NCBI GenBank assembly: GCA_009699465.1
Contig: WLOE01000006.1
Span: 1-34,585, forward strand
Reading direction: 5' to 3'
DNA length: 34,585 nucleotides
From: Actinomycetota bacterium
Lineage (GTDB): Bacteria > Actinomycetota > Actinomycetes > S36-B12
Position 1 is the first letter of the stretch. Every line of letters starts with the position of its first letter. Of this stretch, positions 10,411 through 19,876 are shown in pieces. A model generated the notes under the pieces. The model saw only the letters and a list, made by a program, of their open reading frames with translations. It was not told the origin of the DNA and searched no databases. Position numbers and translations under genes: made by a program.

Positions 10411-10446
10411 TGTTACAGATGTGACTCATGTGACTTGTGTGACTCG
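10411..10446 (+). repeat. Tandem 9-mers upstream of hup: TGTTACAGA TGTGACTCA TGTGACTTG TGTGACTCG
   Basis: Three consecutive TGTGACT(C/T)(A/G) units plus one degenerate unit, directly after the leuD stop. Confidence 0.7.
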
Positions 10447-10460
10447 TCGGGGATCGGGTT

Positions 10461-10507
10461 GGAAAACATTGGTGGCGCAAATCACTAATGATTCCAACAT
10501 GTTTTCC
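10461..10507. repeat. Inverted repeat GGAAAACAT / ATGTTTTCC, overlapping GTTGGAA / TTCCAAC
   Basis: Perfect 9-bp arms at 10461-10469 and 10499-10507; alternative 7-bp pairing 10458-10464 with 10492-10498. Confidence 0.6.
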
Positions 10508-10599
10508 CCGGCGAGTCTTCGCAGTTGTGGGCACTTTTCATGGCTAAATATGAGGTGTCGACAACGGGTCGACCTACCACCCTCCGGAGGGGTTTTTCT

Positions 10600-11013
10600 G
10601 TGAACAAGGCTGAACTGATTGAAGAAGTAGCACTGCAACTCGACCTGAGCAAGCGTCAGGTTGCTGAAGTAGTAGAGGCTTTCCTCGACGAGACCAAGAA
10701 GGCTGTTGCTGGCGGCGATCGTGTTGCTATCAGTGGCTTCGGCATCTTCGAGCGCGCAGAGCGCAATGCTCGCTTGGGTCGTAACCCACGCACCGGCGAG
10801 ACCGTGAAGATCAAGGCAACCAAGCTTCCTAAGTTCCGCGCAGCTGCTGAGTTCAAGGCAACTGTTGCTGGCTCAAAGAAGGCTGCACCTGCCAAGAAGG
10901 CAGCAAAGAAGGCTGTTGCAAAGAAGGCAGTGAAGAAGGCTGCACCAGCAAAGAAGGCAGTTGCTAAGAAGGCACCTGCAAAGAAGGCTGTAAAGCGCAC
11001 TGGCCGTCGCTAG
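10600..11013 (+). CDS. hup: HU-family nucleoid protein with Lys/Ala-rich C-terminal tail
   Basis: MNKAELIEEVALQLDLSKRQVAEVVEAFLDETKKAV...GFGIFERAERNARLGRNPRTGETVKIKATKLPKFRAAAEFK then a PAKKAAKKAV-type tail. GTG start preceded by GGAGG. Confidence 0.94.
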   Translation: MNKAELIEEVALQLDLSKRQVAEVVEAFLDETKKAVAGGDRVAISGFGIFERAERNARLGRNPRTGETVKIKATKLPKFRAAAEFKATVAGSKKAAPAKKAAKKAVAKKAVKKAAPAKKAVAKKAPAKKAVKRTGRR

Positions 11014-11025
11014 TCGTCATGAACG

Positions 11026-11055
11026 AAGGGCCCCACCAACTTGGTGGGGCCCTTT
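11026..11055. terminator. Bidirectional intrinsic terminator between hup and cofC
   Basis: AAGGGCCCCACCAA-C-TTGGTGGGGCCCTTT, near-perfect long GC stem with T run, between convergent genes. Confidence 0.88.
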
Positions 11056-11066
11056 GTTATGTCGCT

Positions 11067-11702
11067 TTATAAGTCGTCAAGAAGTGCGGAAGTACTGGCC
11101 CCAACACCGATACGACGTGCATCCCAAAGATCGATAGCTGTATCAACGTCACGTCTGGCGCGAATGAGTAACGCATTGATATCCAGATCGTCGCTCGTGA
11201 GTTCGTGGTAGCCAGCTTGAGCGTGTTTTGCGTGCGATCGAAAGCCGAACATTGGTTGGCAATTCTTAGGATCCTGGCTCAACAACATCGTGGTGCCAAG
11301 CCCTTGTGCGTCAGAAACAAAACTGCGTTGATGTTCCCCAGCAAGCTGGAGGACGCTGTCGATGGCAGCTGAGGTCAGGCAGGGCAGATCACCAGTGATG
11401 ACCGCGACAGGCGTATGTGACACCAGATCAATTCCAGAGGTGATGTCTTCATTCAATCCGGCTGAAGCAACGAAATTCAGTTCGATTGATGGGTCTAGCT
11501 GTCCTTGAAGTCCGGTGTCATCGGTGACCACGATGATGCGCTGGATCTGCGAGCTGCCCACGAGCGCGTGAAGGGCGTCACTGAGAAAGGCGCGGGAAAG
11601 TTCAGTCCGCCAGGCGGCGTTTGTCTCAAGACGTGATTTTGCGCTTGTGCTGGCCTTCACAGGCACAATCGCGGACCACTGCATGCCGCTATCCAACCGC
11701 AT
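11067..11702 (-). CDS. cofC: 2-phospho-L-lactate guanylyltransferase (F420 biosynthesis)
   Basis: WSAIVPVKASTSAKSRLE..., VVTDDTGLQG, GDLPCLTSAAIDSVL, FVSDAQGLGTTMLL; typical location between hup and gpsA in actinobacteria. Confidence 0.8.
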   Translation of the reverse strand: MRLDSGMQWSAIVPVKASTSAKSRLETNAAWRTELSRAFLSDALHALVGSSQIQRIIVVTDDTGLQGQLDPSIELNFVASAGLNEDITSGIDLVSHTPVAVITGDLPCLTSAAIDSVLQLAGEHQRSFVSDAQGLGTTMLLSQDPKNCQPMFGFRSHAKHAQAGYHELTSDDLDINALLIRARRDVDTAIDLWDARRIGVGASTSALLDDL

Positions 11703-11754
11703 TGGGGCATTAGTCTTGGCCAGTGTTCACGAGTAGGCAACTAGGAGGCGGGCG

Positions 11755-12780
11755 ATGAGCCGGGTTGCCATGATGGGCTCGGGCTCATGGGGCACTGTCT
11801 TCGCCACGGTCATGGCAGATGCGGGCAGCGACGTGGTGATTTGGTCACGTGATGAATCAACGGTGACCCAGATCAATGAGCAGCACATCAATGTGGACTA
11901 TCACCCGGATCTGGTTCTTCCTACATCCGTTCGCGCCACGACAGACGCGCAGTTTGCACTGACCGGCGCCGATATCGTCGTCATTGCGCTGCCAGCTCAG
12001 GTGCTGCGCGCAAATTTGACGCAATGGCGTTCGTTTATTCCCGAACAAGCAATTTTGGTCAGTCTCATTAAGGGCGTTGAACTCGGCACGATGAAGCGCA
12101 TGAGCGAGGTCATTGCTGAAGAAACCGGTGCGGTGGCTGAACGCATCGCTGTGGTGTCGGGTCCAAACCTTGCCAGTGAAATCGCGCAACGCCAACCTTC
12201 AGCCACCACAGTTGCCTGCGTTGATGAAGCAAGCGCACAACTACTTCAAGATGCTTGCACCACAGAATACTTCCGTCCTTACTGGACCACCGATGTCATT
12301 GGTACCGAAATTGGTGGAGCGATGAAGAACGTCATTGCAGTGGCCAACGGAATGGCTGTTGGTATGGGCCTTGGTGAAAACTCTCAGGCATCTTTGATGA
12401 CTCGTGGGTTAGCAGAAATTGCTCGGCTAGGTGTTGCACTTGGTGCTGATCCGCTGACATTCCAAGGTCTTGCTGGTGTGGGCGACCTCGTTGCAACCTG
12501 CCAGTCTCCGCTTTCCCGCAACCGCAGCTTCGGTGAAAGCCTTGGACAGGGTAAAACAGTTGACGAAACTATCAATGGCATGAAGCAAACCTGTGAGGCG
12601 TACAAGAGTTGCGAACCAATTCTTGCGTTGGCCAAAGCTCATGGGGTTGAAATGCCCATAACTGAACAAGTGGTGAATGTGTTGCATCACGGTGCTTCAG
12701 TGCGCACCATGGCTGCAGCATTCATGGCCCGCGATACCAAGCATGAACACGACAGTGTCATGCCTGAGGTAAGCGAGTGA
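11755..12780 (+). CDS. gpsA: Glycerol-3-phosphate dehydrogenase [NAD(P)+]
   Basis: VAMMGSGSWGTVFATVMADAG, SLIKGVELGTMKRMSEVI, SGPNLASEIA, IGGAMKNVIAVANGMAVGMGLGENSQASLMTRGLAEI. Confidence 0.95.
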   Translation: MSRVAMMGSGSWGTVFATVMADAGSDVVIWSRDESTVTQINEQHINVDYHPDLVLPTSVRATTDAQFALTGADIVVIALPAQVLRANLTQWRSFIPEQAILVSLIKGVELGTMKRMSEVIAEETGAVAERIAVVSGPNLASEIAQRQPSATTVACVDEASAQLLQDACTTEYFRPYWTTDVIGTEIGGAMKNVIAVANGMAVGMGLGENSQASLMTRGLAEIARLGVALGADPLTFQGLAGVGDLVATCQSPLSRNRSFGESLGQGKTVDETINGMKQTCEAYKSCEPILALAKAHGVEMPITEQVVNVLHHGASVRTMAAAFMARDTKHEHDSVMPEVSE

Positions 12781-13847
12781 CCAAAATCCGCGTTGCGGTG
12801 CTCTTTGGTGGTCGCAGTAGTGAGCACAGTGTTTCGTGTGTCAGCGCCAGCGGTGTAATGCGCGCGCTTGATCAGCAGAAGTACGACGTCACTGCAATCG
12901 GTATTTCCCAAGGTGGTCGTTGGTTCCAGATGGATGCGAACACTGCCTACTCAATGGCTGATGGGCAGGTGCCAGTAGTACCTGAATATGGTGAAGGCGC
13001 TGCGTTGAGCCCTGATCCTGAAGTACTGAAGTCACAGCTTGGCGAAATCGATGTGGTGTTCCCAGTGCTCCATGGGCCGTGGGGCGAAGACGGCACTATT
13101 CAAGGCCTCCTCGAACTTGCAGCGATTCCATATGTGGGATCTGGCGTGCTTGCTTCAGCTGCCGGCATGGACAAGATCACGATGAAGGTGTTATTAGCTC
13201 ATGCAGGTCTAGAGGTAGGTAGCTTCGTTGCAGTCACTGATCGTCAATGGCTAACTGAGCAGAACGCCTGTGTTGATGCGATTCGCGCACTCGGCTTTCC
13301 AGTATTCGTGAAACCTGCGCGCGCAGGATCTTCTCGCGGTATCTCCAAAGTGAAGCAGGAAAGTGAACTCGTAGCGGCAATTGAAGAAGCGCGCACTCAT
13401 GATCCACGCATCATTGTTGAAGCCGGAGTCGAGAAGGCGCGTGAACTCGAATGTGGAGTGCTGTCGGGAGATCGTGGAACGGTCAGTGCAAGTCGTGTTG
13501 CAGAGATTGTTGTTGGCGGCCAACATGAGTTCTACGACTTCGACGCTAAATATCTTGAAGATTCTGCTGAGTTGGTGGTTCCTGCAGATCTCAAGATAGA
13601 CGTCGAGTTGGAACTTCAAGCTATGGCAATTCGCGCCTTTGAGGCGCTGGGCTGTGAAGGTCTTGCTCGGGTGGACTTCTTCCTGGATTCGATGAACACG
13701 TTGATCATCAACGAAGTCAACACGATGCCTGGATTCACTCCTATCTCGATGTTTCCACGGATGTGGCAAGTCAGCGGCATTGAATACGGGGAACTTATCG
13801 ACACCTTGATTGCTGATGCGCTGCGTCGCGGAACCGGGTTGCGTTAA
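12777..13847 (+). CDS. ddl: D-alanine--D-alanine ligase
   Basis: RVAVLFGGRSSEHSVSCVSA, FPVLHGPWGEDGTIQGLLELAAIPYVGSGVLASAAGMDK, INEVNTMPGFTPISMFPRMW; GTG start overlapping gpsA stop. Confidence 0.94.
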   Translation: MTKIRVAVLFGGRSSEHSVSCVSASGVMRALDQQKYDVTAIGISQGGRWFQMDANTAYSMADGQVPVVPEYGEGAALSPDPEVLKSQLGEIDVVFPVLHGPWGEDGTIQGLLELAAIPYVGSGVLASAAGMDKITMKVLLAHAGLEVGSFVAVTDRQWLTEQNACVDAIRALGFPVFVKPARAGSSRGISKVKQESELVAAIEEARTHDPRIIVEAGVEKARELECGVLSGDRGTVSASRVAEIVVGGQHEFYDFDAKYLEDSAELVVPADLKIDVELELQAMAIRAFEALGCEGLARVDFFLDSMNTLIINEVNTMPGFTPISMFPRMWQVSGIEYGELIDTLIADALRRGTGLR

Positions 13848-13849
13848 TC

Positions 13850-14815
13850 ATGAGTAATGACGCTTCGCTTTCCGATGTTGGCGAATTCGGGTTAATTGAT
13901 CGGATCACTCAAGATCTTCCAGACAATCCTGTGGTCTTGCTGGGTCCTGGCGATGACGCCGCAGTCGTGCTTGCCACGAGTGGCAATGTGGTGATTTCAA
14001 CCGATGTCATGGTTGAAGGTCGCCATTTCCGCAAAGACTGGTCAACTCCGGTAGATATTGGCCGCAAAGCGGCGGCTGCAAGTCTTGCCGATATCGCTGC
14101 CATGGGTGCCGTTCCCACAGGCGTCGTTGTTGCATTCGCAGCGCCAAGTGATTTGCCAGCTGCTTGGGCAGTTTCGTGCACTGCAGGTCTACGCACGGAA
14201 ATTGAAGGGGCTGGTGCAGCACTTGTTGGTGGAGACGTGACAAGTGCCGATGCAATCATGATTACGGTCACCGCGATGGGTGACCTTGAAGGTCGGGCCC
14301 CAATCGTGCGCTCAGGTGCAAAAGCAGGCGACACTATTGCGATTGCCGGGCGCATAGGTTGGGCAGCAGCTGGACTCGCAGTCTTAAGCCGAGGTTTTCG
14401 ATCCCCAAAGAAACTCGTTGACGCACATCGCTTTCCGACTCCGCCTTATGAAGCTGGTCCTTTAGCGGCAAAAAGTGGCGCCACGGCAATGGTGGATGTC
14501 AGCGATGGCTTGATTGCTGATGCTCGACATATTGCAACAGCATCCAACGTTGTCTTGGCGATTGATTCTTCGCTCATCGATGTACCTGAAGAAATCGCAG
14601 CAGCGGCAAGTGCCTACAACATGGATCCTCGCGAGTGGTTACTCACTGGTGGCGACGATCATGCGCTGCTGGCCACAATTAAAAAAGGCCGGAAGGTCCC
14701 TGCGGGTTTTCGTGCGATCGGTGTCGTTGAACCAGCAGGGGATCATGGCGCTGGTGTCACGGTTGATGGACATTTTGTGACCACTGCTGGTGGTCACCAG
14801 CACTTCACCTCCTAA
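13850..14815 (+). CDS. thiL: Thiamine-monophosphate kinase
   Basis: GPGDDAAVV, VISTDVMVEGRHFRKDWSTPVDIGRKAAAASLADIAAMGA, MVDVSDGLIADARHIA, LLTGGDDHALLAT. Confidence 0.93.
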   Translation: MSNDASLSDVGEFGLIDRITQDLPDNPVVLLGPGDDAAVVLATSGNVVISTDVMVEGRHFRKDWSTPVDIGRKAAAASLADIAAMGAVPTGVVVAFAAPSDLPAAWAVSCTAGLRTEIEGAGAALVGGDVTSADAIMITVTAMGDLEGRAPIVRSGAKAGDTIAIAGRIGWAAAGLAVLSRGFRSPKKLVDAHRFPTPPYEAGPLAAKSGATAMVDVSDGLIADARHIATASNVVLAIDSSLIDVPEEIAAAASAYNMDPREWLLTGGDDHALLATIKKGRKVPAGFRAIGVVEPAGDHGAGVTVDGHFVTTAGGHQHFTS

Positions 14816-14833
14816 AGCCTTGCCCGGGAACAA

Positions 14834-14862
14834 ATCAACCCAGGTCAATGACCTGGGTTGAT
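14834..14862. terminator. Convergent thiL/rpmB terminator-like palindrome
   Basis: ATCAACCCAGGTCA-A-TGACCTGGGTTGAT, 14-bp perfect arms, between convergent genes. Confidence 0.65.
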
Positions 14863-14881
14863 AAGAATGTGGGTAGTGCGA

Positions 14882-15070
14882 TTAGCCGCGAACGACCTTG
14901 CCAGCCTTGAGGCATGAGGTGCAAACGTTTTGACGCTTCGGGGTCTTGCCCACGAGCGTACGAACACGCTGAATATTTGGATTCCAGCGACGCTTGGTGC
15001 GACGGTGTGAGTGAGAAATTGAATGCCCGAAGCTTGGGCCCTTGCCGCAGACGTCGCAGTTGGCAGCCAC
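14882..15070 (-). CDS. rpmB: 50S ribosomal protein L28
   Basis: [62 protein letters not shown] (GTG start at 15070); zinc-type CxxC pairs. Confidence 0.94.
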   Translation of the reverse strand: MAANCDVCGKGPSFGHSISHSHRRTKRRWNPNIQRVRTLVGKTPKRQNVCTSCLKAGKVVRG

Positions 15071-15235
15071 GGTGCACTCCTTCATAGTCGTAACTTGTCC
15101 GCTCGCGCCGATCGCGCAAGCAAGTCCAAGCCTGGTGTTGGATGCTGCTAGTCGTACTCGCAGCCCCCGTAGGTTACCTGAATCGGGGCAAGCAACCCAA
15201 ATCAGGGTTCCGTGAGCAGATTGAGGAGGCAGGAA

Positions 15236-17449
15236 GTGTCAGTTTATGACGCGAGCGCACCCCTCGATCGGGTCCTAGGCGGCAAATCTGCTGGCGCCCT
15301 CAACAAGGCATTCGGAATCACCACAGTGGGGGAGTTCACTCGGCATTACCCCCGCAGGTACGTCGCCCGTGGGGAACTCACCGACATGAACACCTTGGTC
15401 GATGGGGATGCAGTCACCATCTTGGCCGAGGTTGTGAGTGTGACCACCCGCCCAATGCAACAGCGTCGGGGCACGATCGTTGAGGTTGTCATCTCTGATG
15501 GGGTCGCGAAACTCTCGCTGACCTTTTTCAATCAGCGTTGGCGTGAGGGCATGTTCCGACCAGGGCGTCGTGGACTTTTTGCCGGCGAGGTTTCCTCGTA
15601 CCGCGGTAAGCGGCAATTGGCCCACCCAACCTTTGAATTCTTCCCCGAAGATGTTGAAGAAGATCCAGACCGGATCGCCATGTTCGCCGGAGCGTTCATT
15701 CCGGTTTATCCAGCAACCGCATCGGTCTCCTCGTTGCAGATCGCGCGAGCAATGAGCGTGGTTCTGGACACTCTTGGAGATATTCCGGAACCGTTACCTG
15801 CTTTTGTTATTGCCGACCATGACCTCATGGATCATCGTGCTGCACTCCTTGCAATTCATCGCCCAGTATCTGAAGAAGAAATTGAAGCGGCTCGACTACG
15901 ACTTAAATTTGAAGAGGCTTTTCTTTTGCAGACCGTCCTTGCGCAACGCCGTGCAGAAATTGCGCACCTTCCTGCGCGTGCTCGTGTTGAGCACGACGGA
16001 CCGTTAATTCGTGAGTTTGAAGCGCGATTGCCATTCACGCTGACACCGGGTCAGCTCGCCGTCGGTGAAGACATTGCGCGAGATCTTGCCGGCGACCACC
16101 CCATGCATCGATTACTGCAAGGCGATGTTGGTAGCGGTAAAACCCTTGTCGCGCTACGCGCCATGTTGAGCGTGGTCGATTCAGGTGGCCAGGCAGCACT
16201 GTTAGCGCCGACTGAAGTGCTTGCTGCACAGCATTTCCGTTCAATCAAGAATTTGCTGGGTGAAATGGCAGAGGGCGGCATGCTCGGTGGCCATGATCAA
16301 GGTACGCAGGTTGCACTTGTCACAGGTTCCATGAAAGTTGCGCAGCGACGTAAAGATTTGTTGAAGATCATTTCTGGTGATGCAGGAATCGTGGTCGGCA
16401 CACATGCGTTACTCACCGACACGGTCCAATTTCGTGACCTCGGTTTAGTTGTTGTTGATGAACAGCATCGTTTTGGAGTTGAACAGCGGGCGGCCTTATC
16501 TGCAAAAGCCGTTGACGGAACGAGACCGCATGTGTTGGTTATGACGGCCACACCAATACCTCGAACTGTTGCCATGACAGTGTTTGGGGATCTGGATATT
16601 TCCACTCTTGAAGGTTTACCTGAAGGTCGGGCTGGCGTCACCACACATGTGGTGTCCATGAAGGAAAAACCTGCTCATGTTGATCGCGCATGGGAGCGCG
16701 TGCGTGAAGAAGTTGCTGCAGGGCACCGCGCATTCATCGTCTGTCCGCGAATCGGTGACGATGGAACTGATGAAGATTTACTGGAAGCTGATCTGGAAGC
16801 CGTGGATGACGAAAGCACCAAGTCGCCATTGGCATCAGTACTTGAAACTGCAGAGTACTTAGCCTCTGGGCCACTTGCTGGTTTGCGCATAGGAATATTG
16901 CATGGTCGGATGTCATCGGACGAAAAAGATGCGGCGATGGGGGCATTCGCTTCAGTCGATGCTGACCCCGGCATTGACGTATTGGTCTCTACCACCGTGA
17001 TTGAAGTTGGTGTCGATGTGCCAATGGCAACGGTGATGGTGGTGCTCGATGCTGATCGTTTCGGTATTTCGCAATTACATCAGTTACGCGGACGCGTAGG
17101 ACGTGGGAATCTTCCTGGTTTGTGTTTATTGATGACGAATGCGCCTGTCGGTTCGCCTGCGCGTAAAAGACTCAATGCAGTTGCATCAACGACAGATGGT
17201 TTTGAGCTTGCTCGTTTGGATCTTGAGCAACGTCGCGAGGGTGATGTGCTTGGCGCCTCGCAGTCTGGCCACCGCACGTCATTAAAATTACTGCAAGTCG
17301 TTTCCGATATTGGCATCATCGAGTTAGCTCGAACAGCGGCAACCACACTTGTCGAAATCAATCCAACACTCAGTGAGTACCCTCATCTGATTGCAGCGCT
17401 CGCGGATTTTGTTGCTGAAGACCAGGCAGAATTTATGGAGAAGGCATGA
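15236..17449 (+). CDS. recG: ATP-dependent DNA helicase RecG
   Basis: [107 protein letters not shown]. Start set at GTG 15236 after GAGGAGG. Confidence 0.95.
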   Translation: MSVYDASAPLDRVLGGKSAGALNKAFGITTVGEFTRHYPRRYVARGELTDMNTLVDGDAVTILAEVVSVTTRPMQQRRGTIVEVVISDGVAKLSLTFFNQRWREGMFRPGRRGLFAGEVSSYRGKRQLAHPTFEFFPEDVEEDPDRIAMFAGAFIPVYPATASVSSLQIARAMSVVLDTLGDIPEPLPAFVIADHDLMDHRAALLAIHRPVSEEEIEAARLRLKFEEAFLLQTVLAQRRAEIAHLPARARVEHDGPLIREFEARLPFTLTPGQLAVGEDIARDLAGDHPMHRLLQGDVGSGKTLVALRAMLSVVDSGGQAALLAPTEVLAAQHFRSIKNLLGEMAEGGMLGGHDQGTQVALVTGSMKVAQRRKDLLKIISGDAGIVVGTHALLTDTVQFRDLGLVVVDEQHRFGVEQRAALSAKAVDGTRPHVLVMTATPIPRTVAMTVFGDLDISTLEGLPEGRAGVTTHVVSMKEKPAHVDRAWERVREEVAAGHRAFIVCPRIGDDGTDEDLLEADLEAVDDESTKSPLASVLETAEYLASGPLAGLRIGILHGRMSSDEKDAAMGAFASVDADPGIDVLVSTTVIEVGVDVPMATVMVVLDADRFGISQLHQLRGRVGRGNLPGLCLLMTNAPVGSPARKRLNAVASTTDGFELARLDLEQRREGDVLGASQSGHRTSLKLLQVVSDIGIIELARTAATTLVEINPTLSEYPHLIAALADFVAEDQAEFMEKA

Positions 17450-18030
17450 CGCGCATCATCGCTGGTTCGGCGAAGGGTAGACGTCTGTCAGTTCCTGCAA
17501 AAGGAACGCGACCTACGTCAGACCGAGTGCGCGAATCACTGTTCAATACGGTGAATAGCGAACTGCTAGCAGCGGATGAAGAATGGAGTTCTGTTTCCGC
17601 ACTTGATCTGTACGCGGGTACTGGAGCGTTAGGTATTGAAGCTGCCAGTCGAGGGGCAGCTTCTGTATTACTTGTTGAAAAGAATCGCGCAGCAGCCGAT
17701 GTCATTCGGCGAAATATTGAGCATGCTGATCTGCCATCTGTCTCGCTACTGGCTGCGGGTGTGAATGATCTACTTCGTCGAACTCCACCGGTTGCCTTCA
17801 CTATGGTTTTTGCAGATCCGCCGTATGACGTGACTGCCACTTCGTTGGAGACGCTGCTGGATCAGCTGTGTTCTGCAGGCTGGATCGCTGGCGATGCCCT
17901 CGTGATCGTTGAGCGTTCCTCAACAGATCATCAGTCACCTCTACCAAAGCATTGGATTGATTTAGCGCAACGTAGGTATGGAGACACAACTCTTTGGTAC
18001 GGTCGTTCCCTATCCACGACAGGAGAATGA
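17446..18030 (+). CDS. rsmD: 16S rRNA (guanine966-N2)-methyltransferase
   Basis: [60 protein letters not shown]. Confidence 0.94.
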   Translation: MTRIIAGSAKGRRLSVPAKGTRPTSDRVRESLFNTVNSELLAADEEWSSVSALDLYAGTGALGIEAASRGAASVLLVEKNRAAADVIRRNIEHADLPSVSLLAAGVNDLLRRTPPVAFTMVFADPPYDVTATSLETLLDQLCSAGWIAGDALVIVERSSTDHQSPLPKHWIDLAQRRYGDTTLWYGRSLSTTGE

Positions 18031-18033
18031 GCA

Positions 18034-18519
18034 GTGCGTAGAGCAGTTTGCCCAGGATCATTTGATCCAGTAACCAACGGGCACCTTGACGTGTTCGCTC
18101 GCGCTTCAAAACTGGCTGACGAAGTGGTGATCGTGGTAGCCATAAACAAGAACAAAAGTGGAACCTTCACCATTGAAGAGCGTATGGAAATGTTGCGAGA
18201 GGTCGTCGAGCCGTATCCAAATATTCGAGTGGATTCATTTATGGGTTTACTCGTGGATTACTGCAAGGCCAATGACGTTCAGGCGATCGTGAAAGGCTTG
18301 CGCGCCGTCACTGACTTTGACTACGAACTCCAGATGGCTCAGATGAACTACCGCCTGACCGAGATCGAGACGCTTTTCGTCTCCACGAATCCGATCTACA
18401 GCTACCTCTCATCAAGTTTGATCAAGGAAGTAGCGATGTATGGCGGAGATATCAACGGATTGCTCCCGGGATCGGTGCAAGAGCGACTCTTGACGCGCAT
18501 TGCCGAGAACAAGAAATAA
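18034..18519 (+). CDS. coaD: Phosphopantetheine adenylyltransferase
   Basis: RRAVCPGSFDPVTNGHLDVFARASKLADEVVIVVAINKNKSGTF, GLRAVTDFDYELQMAQMN; GTG start. Confidence 0.96.
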   Translation: MRRAVCPGSFDPVTNGHLDVFARASKLADEVVIVVAINKNKSGTFTIEERMEMLREVVEPYPNIRVDSFMGLLVDYCKANDVQAIVKGLRAVTDFDYELQMAQMNYRLTEIETLFVSTNPIYSYLSSSLIKEVAMYGGDINGLLPGSVQERLLTRIAENKK

Positions 18520-18607
18520 CCAGACTTTTCGCCACTTCGTGAGACGGTAAGGGCTGAACGCAGCAGGTGAGGTGCCTGGAGGCAACTGGTGCGCGTATGG
18601 GTAGGGA

Positions 18608-19129
18608 GTGGTCGTGGATCTGCAGGACCGGTTAGAAGAACTCGCCGTCGTCATTGAAGATGCCAAGGCCATGCCACTTTCGGCCTCCTGCATCGTCAAT
18701 CGTCAGCAGGTGCTGGACCTTATTGAAGAGGTGCGCCAGCTCCTACCTGAGTCGGTTTATCGCGCCGATGAACTCTTGGCGGATCGTGAGGCCGTCGTAC
18801 AAGACGGTCGCCGTGAGGCAGATCGCATTCTGGAGCGAGCTCGTGGCGAAGCCGACCGCATGGTTGCCGAGCACGAGGTCTATCTCGCTGCCGTTGCTGA
18901 GGCACAGGCAATGCGCAGTGCAGTTGACGAGGAAACTTCAATGATGCGCCGCGAAACGGACGATTACATCGATTCCAAGTTGGCCACCTTCGAAATCACC
19001 CTCCAAAAGACTCTCCAGACCGTTGATCGTGGCCGTGAGCGGTTGCGCGGCCAGATGTATCAAGAGTTGGCTCCTGAGGCAGCCGCCGAGACTGATTTCG
19101 GTGGCGGCTTCTATGACGACCAGCAGTAA
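18608..19129 (+). CDS. DivIVA/SepIVA-like coiled-coil protein
   Basis: MVVDLQDRLEELAVVIEDAKAMPLSASCIVNRQQVLDLIEEVRQLLPE... followed by a coiled coil; same position as the SepIVA gene of mycobacteria (between coaD and DUF177/rpmF). Confidence 0.75.
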   Translation: MVVDLQDRLEELAVVIEDAKAMPLSASCIVNRQQVLDLIEEVRQLLPESVYRADELLADREAVVQDGRREADRILERARGEADRMVAEHEVYLAAVAEAQAMRSAVDEETSMMRRETDDYIDSKLATFEITLQKTLQTVDRGRERLRGQMYQELAPEAAAETDFGGGFYDDQQ

Positions 19130-19253
19130 CCAGACTCAAATCCACCGAACTTGGGGTGAGTAGCCCCTACCGGGTACTCTTTCCTGTCAGCCTCTCGCGA
19201 GGCCCTGATTGCCAGCGGCAACCATGCCGCTGGTTGATCCCAAAAGGGGAGCA

Positions 19254-19826
19254 GTGACCAGCCTGGATCCACGCAGTGCGCTTGTGCTGGACACACACGC
19301 ACTTGGACTGCAACGCAGGCCTGGATCAATGGTCGAGTTCACCCGGACGGTCCCTGCACCTGGGGATATGGGCGTAGCGATGGCCAAGGTCACGCCAGAT
19401 TCACCGATTGAGATGGACCTTCGTCTTGAATCAGTGATGGAAGGCGTCTTGGTTAGCGGTGAAGTAGATCTGGAAATCAGCGCGGAATGTTCACGCTGTT
19501 TGGATCCGCTGACCTGGGAGGAAGTGGTCGACATCAGCGAGCTGTTCGCCTATCCCGCCACGGATGCCCGGGGCGCGGTTGTCGAGGAGCCCGATGGTGA
19601 CGAGGATCCGTTGCCGACGCTCGATGGAGATTTAATCGATCTCGAGCCGACGTTGCGGGACTCTGTGGTGTTAGCGCTGCCAATGGCGCCGCTGTGCTCG
19701 GAGGATTGTGCGGGTTTGTGTTCTGAATGTGGAATCAAACTTGACGAAAATCCGGGCCATGAACACCAAGCCGTTGATCCGCGGTGGTCAGCTCTTGCTG
19801 GCCTCGCAGACCCACAAGAGGGCTAG
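19254..19826 (+). CDS. YceD/DUF177 family protein
   Basis: Directly upstream of rpmF; C-terminal CSEDCAGLCSECGIKLDENPGHEH typical of DUF177. GTG 19254 after AAAAGGGG likely start (ORF extends to 19209). Confidence 0.9.
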   Translation: MTSLDPRSALVLDTHALGLQRRPGSMVEFTRTVPAPGDMGVAMAKVTPDSPIEMDLRLESVMEGVLVSGEVDLEISAECSRCLDPLTWEEVVDISELFAYPATDARGAVVEEPDGDEDPLPTLDGDLIDLEPTLRDSVVLALPMAPLCSEDCAGLCSECGIKLDENPGHEHQAVDPRWSALAGLADPQEG

Positions 19827-19876
19827 CCGACCGCCGGTGCCCGTAAAAGAACGTAACAACCGAAAGAGGAAAGACC

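Noticed and set aside
10656-11000. 114-aa minus-strand ORF rich in A/F opposite hup
   Set aside because: Direct antisense of the Lys/Ala repeat tail (AAG/GCN reads as CTT/NGC-type codons); composition artefact.
13251-13769. 172-aa minus-strand ORF opposite ddl
   Set aside because: Antisense to a clear ddl coding frame, no recognisable domain or RBS.
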